NCBI GenBank assembly: GCA_021202205.1
Contig: JAJQDJ010000235.1
Coordinates: forward strand, 1-20,866
Origin: Erysipelotrichaceae bacterium
GTDB lineage: Bacteria; Bacillota_I; Bacilli_A; Erysipelotrichales; Coprobacillaceae
Length of the DNA stretch: 20,866 nt
Direction of reading: 5' to 3'
The position numbers and the translations under genes are program-made. The notes beneath the pieces were generated by a model. That model did no database searches, had not been told where the DNA came from, and saw only the letters and a list, made by a program, of their open reading frames with translations. This document shows, piece after piece, positions 1 through 6,549 of this stretch. The first letter of the stretch is position 1. Each line of letters begins with the position of its first letter.

Positions 1-53
1 CCTTCTCATTTTTGAGAAGGGGAATGTCACCAAATCTTAACTTAATGACATTG
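1..53. mobile_element. Probable insertion-sequence end (left edge of window)
   Basis: A perfect 8-bp hairpin (1-8 with 13-20) is followed by 15 bases (39-53, AACTTAATGACATTG) that recur inverted at 20815-20829 near the other edge. The same stretch holds the short inverted pair AATGTCA (23-29) / TGACATT (46-52). A TetR-type reading frame loses its family similarity exactly on entering this segment. I infer the inner end of an insertion sequence whose transposase lies outside the window. The family cannot be named from what is visible. Confidence 0.5.
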
Positions 54-201
54 AATACAAAGCTCCTGTTGTTACATCAGCATTGCTACAAATTTGTCTT
101 AATGAAGCCTTTTGATAACCTTTTTCGTAAAACTCTTCTTTTGCGCTTTCCAATATTTTCTTATAAGTGTCTTCTGACAATGTTCCTAGCTTTCTAGTCA
201 T
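37..201 (-). pseudogene. TetR/AcrR-family regulator, truncated after the DNA-binding domain
   Basis: The reading frame starts at ATG 199-201 and gives 54 residues. It has the usual TetR N-terminus: a first helix with KKILESAKEEFYEKGYQ (residues 14-30), then the helix-turn-helix ASLRQICSNADVTTGALY (residues 32-49). TetR proteins normally continue with an aromatic turn and about 130 residues of ligand-binding domain. Here four unrelated residues and a stop follow, inside the putative insertion-sequence end. The fragment keeps the DNA-binding part but lacks the dimerisation and effector domain, so it is probably non-functional. It is transcribed away from nrdI, which is typical of a regulator facing its target, so it may once have controlled that promoter. 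Confidence 0.75.
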
Positions 202-227
202 GACATCATCTCTTACATAACAACGTT

Positions 228-256
228 ATTTTATCATAAGATAATATTGATATCAA
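228..256 (-). promoter_or_regulatory. Promoter of the truncated TetR gene, with palindrome
   Basis: On the minus strand TTGATA (256-251) and TAAAAT (233-228) are separated by exactly 17 bases. The -35 box lies in the palindrome TTGATATCAA (247-256), and TTATC-4-GATAA (231-244) sits in the spacer. These symmetric sites between divergent genes are plausible TetR operators; that is inference. Confidence 0.5.
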
Positions 257-263
257 GATATAC

Positions 264-316
264 TTGACATTTTAGTTAGTTGATGCTAGCCTATTAATAG
301 TTAGCTATCGCTAACT
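264..316 (+). promoter_or_regulatory. Probable nrdI promoter and leader hairpin
   Basis: TTGACA (264-269) is followed after 17 bases by an extended -10, TGC-TAGCCT (284-292), which departs from consensus in the hexamer. Downstream is a perfect 7-bp inverted repeat, AGTTAGC (299-305) / GCTAACT (310-316). It ends just before the AAAGGAGG ribosome site (318-325). The hairpin could be an operator or an mRNA stability or translation element. Confidence 0.4.
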
Positions 317-335
317 TAAAGGAGGAAAACAATTT

Positions 336-692
336 ATGAAAATTGCATATGCAACAAGAACTGGAAATGTTGAATCAATCGTTAATAATTTAGGTTACGA
401 TGATGCTTTACGTATTGACGATGGATCAGAAACTATTGAAGAAGAGTATGTCTTATTTACTTATACTGATGGATTTGGTGATATCCCTATGGAAGTTGAA
501 TCTTTCTTAGAAGGTAATGCTGATTTCTTACAAGGTGTTGTCGTATCTGGTGATAAAGGATATGGCGAAGCATATTGTCTTTCTGGCGATAAAATAGCTG
601 AAATGTACAACGTTGATGTTCTTTATAGAGTAGAAAATGATGGTACAGATGATGATTTAGCAGCTATTGAAGCAAAGTTAGCTGAACTATAA
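336..692 (+). CDS. nrdI: NrdI-type flavodoxin (class Ib ribonucleotide reductase maturation)
   Basis: This 118-residue flavoprotein has the NrdI layout. The FMN-phosphate loop TRTGNVE is near residues 7-13, FTYTDGFGDIP lies in the middle, and SGDKGYGEAYCLSGDKIAEM matches the NrdI flavin-binding loop and following helix. Length is normal for NrdI (about 115-135) and short for a classical flavodoxin (about 140). In the family, NrdI supplies oxidant to the manganese cofactor of NrdF. The start has a strong AAAGGAGG ribosome site. No nrdE, nrdF or nrdH is adjacent, so the reductase must be encoded elsewhere or the protein serves as a general small flavodoxin. It is followed after one base by a DUF3793 gene, and a truncated TetR regulator faces away upstream. 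Confidence 0.8.
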   Translation: MKIAYATRTGNVESIVNNLGYDDALRIDDGSETIEEEYVLFTYTDGFGDIPMEVESFLEGNADFLQGVVVSGDKGYGEAYCLSGDKIAEMYNVDVLYRVENDGTDDDLAAIEAKLAEL

Positions 693-693
693 A

Positions 694-1257
694 ATGTCAT
701 CTACAGAGTTACAGTTTGAGAAATTATTAGCTATTCATTGTGCACCTGTAATTAAAAAGAAAAAAGTCGCAAACATGTTTCATATTGAAAAGAGTTATTT
801 ATATAATCTAAATAGCTTAGTAAACAAATACAATCAAGTACTCAACCCCGAAGGTTTATTCATCCAAGTACTACAAACGAGTCAACCTAGAGTAACAATA
901 TTTGTTTACTATAAAGAATTATTAAACTCCATTCTTCATCAATATGACATTCAAGAGTTTCTTGAAAACTACCATTACCCTATTGATAACTTAAACAAAA
1001 CATTATCTTATCTCAATTATCGCTTAACATACTATAAATACTATCCTCATGAAATAGGTTTGTTTCTAGGATATCCTTTAGAAGATGTTATGGGATTTAT
1101 GAATCATGATAAGTGTCAATATTGTGGCTATTGGAAAGTATATCATAATGAAAAAAATACAAAACATTTGTTTTATATCTACGATTTATGTCAACAGGAA
1201 GTTTTAAGTTGTTTGCATTGTGGACAATGTATTAAAGATATTGTTACCAAGTTGTAA
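694..1257 (+). CDS. DUF3793 family protein
   Basis: The 187-residue protein opens with LLAIHCAPV, like the HCAP-type opening of DUF3793 proteins of clostridia-like bacteria. It has the conserved HEIGLFLGYPLEDVMGF (about residues 119-135) followed by CQYCGYWKVY. It ends in a cysteine-rich tail (C-x2-C, then C, CLHC and C), which suggests metal or iron-sulfur binding, though this is not established. Its ATG lies one base after the nrdI stop with no purine-rich ribosome site, so it is probably translated by coupling to nrdI. The family function is unknown; pairing with a flavoprotein gene hints at redox work. Confidence 0.75.
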   Translation: MSSTELQFEKLLAIHCAPVIKKKKVANMFHIEKSYLYNLNSLVNKYNQVLNPEGLFIQVLQTSQPRVTIFVYYKELLNSILHQYDIQEFLENYHYPIDNLNKTLSYLNYRLTYYKYYPHEIGLFLGYPLEDVMGFMNHDKCQYCGYWKVYHNEKNTKHLFYIYDLCQQEVLSCLHCGQCIKDIVTKL

Positions 1258-1261
1258 CTGG

Positions 1262-1286
1262 AAGCTGTTTTTATAACAGCTTTTTA
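1262..1286 (+). terminator. Rho-independent terminator of nrdI-DUF3793
   Basis: AAGCTGTT (1262-1269) pairs with AACAGCTT (1275-1282) around a 5-base loop, followed by T residues. It starts four bases after the DUF3793 stop. Confidence 0.85.
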
Positions 1287-1291
1287 TATAC

Positions 1292-1450
1292 TTTGATAAC
1301 CTACGAGATATCAATGTCCTTAATCCATTATTCTAAAAAGATATCCAACCCATCCTACAAAAACCTATTTATAAATATTTAGCAACTAATCAAGTAAATG
1401 TCTATATGGATAAAAGTGGGTTGCATTATTATTTGGAAGACTTTATATAA
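1292..1450 (+). pseudogene. Remnant of an unidentified coding sequence
   Basis: One plus-strand frame reads as protein-like sequence (FDNLRDINVLNPLF). It then has a TAA (1334-1336), and continues for 37 codons (including NQVNVYMDKSGLHYYLEDFI) to a TAA at 1448-1450. No start codon or ribosome site is present, and the segment begins just behind a terminator. I do not recognise the family. Composition and continuity around the internal stop suggest the C-terminal part of a decayed gene, but a chance open frame cannot be excluded. Confidence 0.35.
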
Positions 1451-1572
1451 GTGGTATACTTATTATGGTACTACCACTCATTAATGTGAATGCGATATGG
1501 CTTGCTATGCCTATAACTGAACTGGTTGTTATGATATATGTAGTTATGATGATAAAACATTATACAAATTAA
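1441..1572 (+). pseudogene. C-terminal remnant of a MATE-family transporter
   Basis: In the frame ending with TAA 1570-1572 the translation includes LIMVLPLINVNAIWLAMPIT and then ELVVMIYVVMM. This is the pattern of the last MATE transmembrane helices (compare GVWLAFPVAEL in the intact MATE gene at 16601-17887). Only about 43 codons remain, with no start, so this is a relic. It overlaps the end of the preceding unidentified remnant in another frame, so the locus seems to be a junction of broken genes. Confidence 0.6.
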
Positions 1573-1593
1573 AAACACATCAATCTTGATATG
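1571..1593 (-). terminator. Rho-independent terminator of the small-ORF cluster
   Basis: On the minus strand CATATCA (1593-1587) pairs with TGATGTG (1582-1576, one G-T pair) around AGAT and is followed by TTTTT (1575-1571). The stem overlaps the last codons and stop of the 27-codon ORF. Confidence 0.6.
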
Positions 1594-1663
1594 CTTCTGA
1601 AATACTAATATGAATACTCAATGAATGTCCAAAGAAATGAAATCCTTTATCATATTCTTTCAT
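1580..1663 (-). CDS. Putative 27-residue small protein (distal member of small-ORF cluster)
   Basis: The ATG at 1663-1661 is preceded by a good ribosome site (AGAAGGTG). The short protein begins MKEYDKGFHFFGHSLSIHIS. It has an alternating polar/hydrophobic pattern suggesting a beta strand, and the motif H-F-F-G-H-x-L-x-I-x-I. The same motif (H-I-F-G-H-x-L-x-V-x-V) occurs in the small ORF at 1883-1957 upstream. It starts 11 bases after the stop of the 51-residue ORF and its 3' end is overlapped by a terminator, so it looks like the last gene of a tiny operon. I do not recognise a family. It is too short for confident calling, but the ribosome site, motif repeat and terminator placement support it. 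Confidence 0.5.
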   Translation of the reverse strand: MKEYDKGFHFFGHSLSIHISISEAYQD

Positions 1664-1674
1664 GCTTTCACCTT

Positions 1675-1830
1675 CTATTTATCAAAATAATCAGCTAGTT
1701 CATCTTCTGTAATCCAACCATCTTTCATACCTGAAATTAAACCCTTATTTAATTCAATCATTAATTCAAGTTCAGCTGTTTTTAATTCTTTTGATGTAAT
1801 AACAAATTTCTCATTGTTCAATTTTAACAT
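1675..1830 (-). CDS. Putative 51-residue acidic helical protein
   Basis: The frame runs from ATG 1830-1828 to TAG 1677-1675, with an AGAAGTGA ribosome site upstream. The first part alternates charge (NNEKFVITSKELKTAELELM) and the second reads IELNKGLISGMKDGWITEDE followed by LADYF. The ending resembles the C-terminal half of some type II antitoxins, in which a helix is followed by a W-x-T/S-x-E-E/D-E-L motif, but this similarity is weak. No toxin of normal size follows; the next gene encodes only 27 residues. A possible internal promoter (TTTTCA 1893-1888, TATTGT 1870-1865, 17-base spacing) precedes it. I assign no function. Confidence 0.6.
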   Translation of the reverse strand: MLKLNNEKFVITSKELKTAELELMIELNKGLISGMKDGWITEDELADYFDK

Positions 1831-1866
1831 TGCATCACTTCTTTCAAATTGCTTTCAATATGTCAC

Positions 1867-1995
1867 AATAGTGTGTTCTTTTTTACGTGAAAATTACTTT
1901 AACCTCTAATTTATGTCCAAAAATATGAACCTCAAGATGAATATTAAACTCTTCTATAAAATCCTCCTAAAACACATTGGAGGAAACACACTATT
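1867..1995. repeat. 11-bp perfect inverted repeat flanking the first small ORF
   Basis: AATAGTGTGTT (1867-1877) and AACACACTATT (1985-1995) are perfect reverse complements enclosing the 24-residue ORF and its ribosome site. The 129-bp unit could be a small palindrome-ended mobile element or a long-range RNA pairing. I see no flanking target duplication. Confidence 0.6.
1883..1957 (-). CDS. Putative 24-residue small protein, non-ATG start (or eroded)
   Basis: A strong GGAGG (1967-1963) lies five bases before an ATA codon (1957-1955). The frame then encodes EEFNIHLEVHIFGHKLEVKV and stops three residues later. Its N-terminus (E-E-F-N) and core (H-I-F-G-H-x-L-x-V-x-V) parallel the 27-residue ORF at 1580-1663 (K-E-Y-D; H-F-F-G-H-x-L-x-I-x-I). 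Either ATA is used as a rare start or an ATG has mutated. It is the first reading frame after an extended -10 promoter at 2015-2023. No known family is recognised. Confidence 0.4.
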   Translation of the reverse strand: MEEFNIHLEVHIFGHKLEVKVIFT

Positions 1996-2000
1996 TAGGA
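1962..2000 (-). promoter_or_regulatory. Leader with two mutually exclusive pairings over the ribosome site
   Basis: In the minus-strand transcript, TCCTAAA (2000-1994) can pair with TTTAGGA (1971-1965). Alternatively TCCTCC (1984-1979) can pair with GGAGGA (1967-1962). Both sequester part of the GGAGG ribosome site and share bases 1967-1965, so they cannot form together. This suggests translational control; it is inferred by eye only. Confidence 0.35.
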
Positions 2001-2014
2001 TAACTTCCATAAGT

Positions 2015-2023
2015 ATTATAACA
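2015..2023 (-). promoter_or_regulatory. Extended -10 promoter of the small-ORF cluster
   Basis: The minus strand reads TGT-TATAAT, a consensus -10 hexamer with the extended TGn motif. No good -35 is seen. It points into the leader and the small ORFs and away from the ATPase operon terminator. Confidence 0.55.
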
Positions 2024-2086
2024 TCAGCGTTCGTTTATTACGATTTATATTAATAATTATTTGCAAATTTTTTGATTATAAATATC

Positions 2087-2116
2087 AAAAAGAGAATCAT
2101 TATTGATTCTCTTTTT
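2087..2116 (-). terminator. Terminator of the V-ATPase operon
   Basis: AAAAAGAGAATCA (2087-2099) and TGATTCTCTTTTT (2104-2116) form a perfect 13-bp stem around the stop codon of the last ATPase gene. On the minus strand the stem ends in a run of T. Confidence 0.85.
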
Positions 2117-2732
2117 GCTTTTGTTTTTCTTTTTGTGCTTTGATGACTTTTTGACGTGTGAATTCTTCACGTTCTCTTTCCTCTAATGTTTCATTAATGA
2201 ATTTGATATTTTTTTCGAATTCAGGTATTGAAACATTTTCTAGAACATTGGCACGTTTTTGAGTTTTACGTATAGCATTGGCTAAACGATATACAGCGTT
2301 TTCGATTTCTGCTAGTTTGACTGTTAATTCCTTAACATGATAGAAACATTGATAAGCATAATCGACTTTAGAGTTCGCATGTTCAAAACCATAACCATAA
2401 CGTATAGGTGTTTTTTCATAAGTTACTTTAGGTATTTCTACACCCATAACAGTTCGATATGTCACACTAATACCTTCATCAATTGGTATCGCATCAGCAA
2501 TATCATTAATAATACCCATAGAAACATTAGCTTCCTGCAGTACATAATAAGCTCTTTCATAAGAAATTGTGATTTCATCTCTGATGTCTTTTACATCATC
2601 AAGCAGATCCATCATTTCTTTAATAAGAACATTTCTTTTTTTATCCATTAGATCATAACCCAAATAAGCAAGTTCCAATGACTTCTTTTGAGCCATGAGA
2701 TTACCTTTGGTTGGGAATACTTGATTAGCCAT
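2100..2732 (-). CDS. ntpD: V-type ATP synthase subunit D (central rotor stalk)
   Basis: The 210-residue protein begins with the family signature FPTKGNLMAQKKSLELAYLG (residues 6-25), then KKRNVLIKEMM. It is almost entirely coiled coil, with C-terminal KANVLENVSIP-type residues and a Lys/Gln-rich tail. Subunit D is the shaft that turns inside the A3B3 hexamer and contacts subunits F and C. The ATG lies inside the last codons of the subunit B gene (8-base overlap), and AGGCGG within that gene serves as ribosome site. It is the last gene of the operon; a terminator stem overlaps its stop. Confidence 0.95.
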   Translation of the reverse strand: MANQVFPTKGNLMAQKKSLELAYLGYDLMDKKRNVLIKEMMDLLDDVKDIRDEITISYERAYYVLQEANVSMGIINDIADAIPIDEGISVTYRTVMGVEIPKVTYEKTPIRYGYGFEHANSKVDYAYQCFYHVKELTVKLAEIENAVYRLANAIRKTQKRANVLENVSIPEFEKNIKFINETLEEREREEFTRQKVIKAQKEKQKQKENQ

Positions 2733-4167
2733 TGTTGACCGCCTGTTGTAATTCTTTAATAATTGTATCTTCGACTAAATCAAACTGTTCTACAGCTTTA
2801 CCATGATCATAAAACTGATCTAATACAGCATTATCAACACGATCTAATTCATTTTTCGGCAAGACAGAAAGTAATGTCCATCCTAAATCAAGTGTTTCTT
2901 CTATAGAACGGTTCGTATCAAATCCTTGATTTAAGAAATGTTCTTCAAATAAACGTCCAAATTCCATATATTTTTTATCTGTTTCAGATAATTCATCTTC
3001 ACCAATAACTGAAGTTAAAGATTTAACATCTTGTACATGAGCATAACAAGCAAATAACTGATTAGCGACGTCTTGATGATCAGCTCTGGTATATCCTTCA
3101 CCAATACCATCTTTCATTAAACGAGAAAGTGAAGGTAATACTGAAACAGGTGGTTGAATACCCATACTATTTAATGAAGCATCTAAAGTAATCTGACCTT
3201 CTGTAATATAACCTGTTAAATCTGGTACAGGATGAGTAATATCATTATTTGGCATTGTTAGAATAGGTATTTGTGTCACTGAACCTTTAGCGTATTTAGA
3301 GATACCTGCACGTTCATAAAGTGAAGCCAAATCTGAATACAAATATCCTGGATAACCTTTACGCCCTGGAATTTCACCTTTACTTGATGAGAATTCACGT
3401 AAAGCTTCACAATAACTTGTAACATCCGTATAGAAAACCAACACATGCATATCACATTCAAATGCTAAATATTCTGCAGCAGTTAAAGCACATCGAGGCG
3501 TTAATGTTCTTTCAATGATCGGATCATTGGATAAATTCAAGAACATCACAACACGTTCCATAACACCTGCTTCTTCAAAAGATCTTCTAAAATATTCAGC
3601 AACATCATTCGTTACACCCATGGCTGCAAGAACAACCGCAAAAGGACTACCATCATTGACTTTTGCCTGCTTAACAATTTGTACTGCTAATTGATTATGA
3701 GGTAAACCTGAACCTGAAAAGATAGGTAACTTTTGACCACGAATGAGTGTTGTCAAACAATCAATAGAAGAAATACCTGTATTAATATAGTTACGTGGAT
3801 AAACACGAGATACAGGATTTAATGGCTGACCATTAATATCCATTGATTTTTCAGCATAAATATCCCCTAATCCATCAATAGGCTTCCCAGCTCCTGAAAA
3901 AACTCTACCGAGTATTTCCTTAGAAACGGGAAGTTCCATAGGATGACCTAATAATCTTGTTTTTGTATTTTCGAGTGATAAGCCATTTGTACCTTCAAAA
4001 ACCTGTACAACAACTTTTTCACCTTCAAGCTGGACAACACGTCCCAAACGCGTTGTTCCATCATTGACTTGTATTTCTACCATTTCATCGTATGAAGCGT
4101 CCTTAACATGATCTAATACGACTAATGATCCGTTAATTTCATTCAATCCTTTATATTGAAGACTCAT
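2725..4167 (-). CDS. ntpB: V-type ATP synthase subunit B (non-catalytic)
   Basis: The 480-residue protein has the beta-barrel N-terminus, then GRVFSGAGKPIDGLGDI. The degenerate nucleotide loop SGSGLPHN (residues 151-158) replaces a true P-loop, as expected for the non-catalytic subunit. VLVFYTDVTSYCEALREFSS and RKGYPGYLYSDLASLYERAG match the conserved B-subunit core. Three copies alternate with subunit A in the soluble head and supply the arginine finger to the catalytic sites. An AAGGAGG ribosome site lies between the subunit A stop and the ATG. The length is normal and no lesion is seen. Confidence 0.97.
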   Translation of the reverse strand: MSLQYKGLNEINGSLVVLDHVKDASYDEMVEIQVNDGTTRLGRVVQLEGEKVVVQVFEGTNGLSLENTKTRLLGHPMELPVSKEILGRVFSGAGKPIDGLGDIYAEKSMDINGQPLNPVSRVYPRNYINTGISSIDCLTTLIRGQKLPIFSGSGLPHNQLAVQIVKQAKVNDGSPFAVVLAAMGVTNDVAEYFRRSFEEAGVMERVVMFLNLSNDPIIERTLTPRCALTAAEYLAFECDMHVLVFYTDVTSYCEALREFSSSKGEIPGRKGYPGYLYSDLASLYERAGISKYAKGSVTQIPILTMPNNDITHPVPDLTGYITEGQITLDASLNSMGIQPPVSVLPSLSRLMKDGIGEGYTRADHQDVANQLFACYAHVQDVKSLTSVIGEDELSETDKKYMEFGRLFEEHFLNQGFDTNRSIEETLDLGWTLLSVLPKNELDRVDNAVLDQFYDHGKAVEQFDLVEDTIIKELQQAVNNG

Positions 4168-4179
4168 AGTTTTTCCTCC

Positions 4180-5931
4180 TTAAGCGATTGATGCAATTGC
4201 TTCATCTATATCAGTATAATAATGATCAAATAATTCTAATTGATTATTTAGAACATCATATTTCATCTTAACAATGCTATCAAAAATACCTGTTTCCACT
4301 AATAAACGAATTGGTTTATTAGCATTAACGTATTCTTTTCCACGTTTATTCATATATAAGATGACTTCCATCATCTTTAATTGTTTTTCTAATGGGACAA
4401 AAGTATCATCTTTATGGAAAGCATTCTGTTGTAGGTAACCAACATGAATAAGCTTTGCTATCTCTAATGTTAACTTTTGATCATCAGGTAATACATCAGA
4501 TCCCATCAACTTAACAATTTCATTCAACTTATTTTCTTCTGCTAAAATACTTTGTAATTCCTGACGATCACGCATGAATTTAGGATCGACATTCTTATTA
4601 TACCAACGCGCTAAATCTGGCACATATTCACTATAACTTTCATTCCAGTTAATCGCAAAGTAATGTCTTGCATAAGCTAAAGACTTATCCAAAGCCCAGA
4701 ACGTTCTGACAAATCGTTTCGTATTTTGCGTAACAGGTTCAGAAAAATCAGACCCTTGTGGAGATACAGCCCCAATAATTGTGACTGAACCACTTGTTCC
4801 ATTCAAATTATTCATATAGCCAGCACGTTCATAGAATTGAGATAAACGAGATGGTAAATAAGCCGGAAATCCTTCTTCGGCTGGCATTTCTTCCAAACGT
4901 CCAGAAATCTCACGTAAAGCTTCGGCCCAACGAGAAGTTGAATCAGCCATAATAGCTACATGATATCCCATATCACGATAATATTCAGCTAAAGTAACAC
5001 CTGTATAAATAGAAGCTTCTCTGGCAGCCACAGGCATATTAGATGTATTAGCTATTAATACTGTTCTATCCGTCAAAGGCTTTTGAGACTTAGGATCAAT
5101 TAATTCTCTAAATTCCTCCAAAACCTGAGTCATTTCATTCCCACGTTCACCACAACCTACATAAACAATAATATCAGCATCACACCATTTTGCTAATTGG
5201 TGTTGTGTCATGGTTTTTCCAGTACCAAATCCTCCAGGAATAGCGGCTGTTCCACCTTTAGCAATTGGGAACAATGTATCAATAACTCTTTGTCCTGTTA
5301 CCAAAGGCATTGAAATTGGCAATCTGTTTTTGACAGGTCTAGCTGTTTTAATTGGCCATTTTTGAGTTAATGTACAATCAATAATATTTCCTTTAGAATC
5401 TTCTAATTTCATAATCACATCATCAATTGTATATTGACCATTTTCTACAACTTCAACAACTTTCCCTGCTATATTTGGTGAAACCATACATTTATGAACA
5501 ATCAAATCTGTCTCAGGACAAGTTGCATAAATATCGCCACCTTTAAGTTTATCACCAACTTTAACAGTAACAGTTACATCCCATAGCTTTTCTTTATCTA
5601 AAGGATCAACATGACTACCTGTAGGTATAAAAGCACCTGATTGTTTAGCTATATCTTCAAGAGGTCTTTCGATTCCATCGAAGATGTTTCGTAGAATACC
5701 AGGACCTAAAGTAACACAAATAGGCTGTCTTGTCCCTTCTACTGGTTCACCTGGTTTTAGACCAGTCGTTGTTTCATAAACCTGGATGGTTGTTTCATCT
5801 TTATTCATGGATATAACTTCACCAATAAGTTTCATATTTCCTACATAAACCATTTCTAACATAGAAAAAGCATGTGTATTTCTAACAGTTACAACGGGAC
5901 CATTAACTGAATAAATTAAATTTTCATTCAT
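4180..5931 (-). CDS. ntpA: V-type ATP synthase catalytic subunit A
   Basis: The 583-residue protein carries the P-loop GGFGTGKT at residues 233-240, GERGNE at 261-266 with the catalytic glutamate, and SRWAEALREISGRLEEMPAE further on. An extra segment of about 90 residues before the P-loop (around residues 110-200) is the non-homologous region that separates V/A-type A subunits from F-type beta subunits. It hydrolyses or makes ATP in the A3B3 head. The start at 5931 follows AGGCGGTGA and lies 11 bases after the subunit E stop. The length is normal. Confidence 0.97.
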   Translation of the reverse strand: MNENLIYSVNGPVVTVRNTHAFSMLEMVYVGNMKLIGEVISMNKDETTIQVYETTTGLKPGEPVEGTRQPICVTLGPGILRNIFDGIERPLEDIAKQSGAFIPTGSHVDPLDKEKLWDVTVTVKVGDKLKGGDIYATCPETDLIVHKCMVSPNIAGKVVEVVENGQYTIDDVIMKLEDSKGNIIDCTLTQKWPIKTARPVKNRLPISMPLVTGQRVIDTLFPIAKGGTAAIPGGFGTGKTMTQHQLAKWCDADIIVYVGCGERGNEMTQVLEEFRELIDPKSQKPLTDRTVLIANTSNMPVAAREASIYTGVTLAEYYRDMGYHVAIMADSTSRWAEALREISGRLEEMPAEEGFPAYLPSRLSQFYERAGYMNNLNGTSGSVTIIGAVSPQGSDFSEPVTQNTKRFVRTFWALDKSLAYARHYFAINWNESYSEYVPDLARWYNKNVDPKFMRDRQELQSILAEENKLNEIVKLMGSDVLPDDQKLTLEIAKLIHVGYLQQNAFHKDDTFVPLEKQLKMMEVILYMNKRGKEYVNANKPIRLLVETGIFDSIVKMKYDVLNNQLELFDHYYTDIDEAIASIA

Positions 5932-5942
5932 TATTTCACCGC

Positions 5943-6539
5943 CTATCTAATAATTAATCCAGAATTTTTATTAAACCATTCTTTTTGATTATTTAAAGCA
6001 AAATCCAAGGTTTCATCAACAATTAAAGCATTCTTTAAATCTTCAATCATGATACCACCTATTTTTATATCATCAGATACTTTAACCTCTATTTCATATC
6101 CCAAAGCTTTTAATAATTCATCTTTTAAAGACAAATCCTCTTCTTTAATATATAAAATAGCATCAGTATCTTTAAAAGTATCAGCTACTTTACTAATCTT
6201 AGCTTGCATAAAAGTGATGTATTCATCACTTTTACTAAATTCAAGAAGCTCTTTTTTAGCTTCATCAAACACAGCTTTTACATATTCGTCTCTTTTATTA
6301 ATAAGTTTCTTTGTTCGATCTGTATGAATTTCAGAAATTTCAGATGCAGCCTGAGAACTGATTTCTTCTACTTCCTGTTTTAATTTTAAATCAGCATCTT
6401 TTCTAGCTTCTTTTTTCATAGAAGTATAAGCTTCTTCTTCTAAAGCTTTCACTTCTTCTAAGATCGCATTTTCTTCATTTGTTGCTTGTCTTTCAATTTC
6501 TTCTTTCATATAGAGATATATTTGATCAATATTTTGCAT
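5943..6539 (-). CDS. ntpE: V-type ATP synthase subunit E (peripheral stalk)
   Basis: The 198-residue protein has a long charged N-terminal helix (EEIERQATNEENAILEEVKA and onward, about residues 12-110). A globular C-terminus follows, with IKIGGIMIEDLKNALIVDET (about residues 163-182), the usual subunit E ending. It pairs with subunit G/H to form the stator stalks that hold the head against subunit I. The ribosome site AGGAGAG lies between the subunit F stop and this ATG. It sits in the operon between F and A, as in many Bacillota operons. Confidence 0.92.
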   Translation of the reverse strand: MQNIDQIYLYMKEEIERQATNEENAILEEVKALEEEAYTSMKKEARKDADLKLKQEVEEISSQAASEISEIHTDRTKKLINKRDEYVKAVFDEAKKELLEFSKSDEYITFMQAKISKVADTFKDTDAILYIKEEDLSLKDELLKALGYEIEVKVSDDIKIGGIMIEDLKNALIVDETLDFALNNQKEWFNKNSGLIIR

Positions 6540-6549
6540 TCTATCTCTC

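Noticed and set aside
1580..1830. Type II toxin-antitoxin pair formed by the 51- and 27-codon ORFs
   Set aside because: The 51-residue protein only faintly resembles antitoxin C-termini, and the following ORF is far too short and lacks RelE/ParE-like features. The motif shared with the third ORF points elsewhere.
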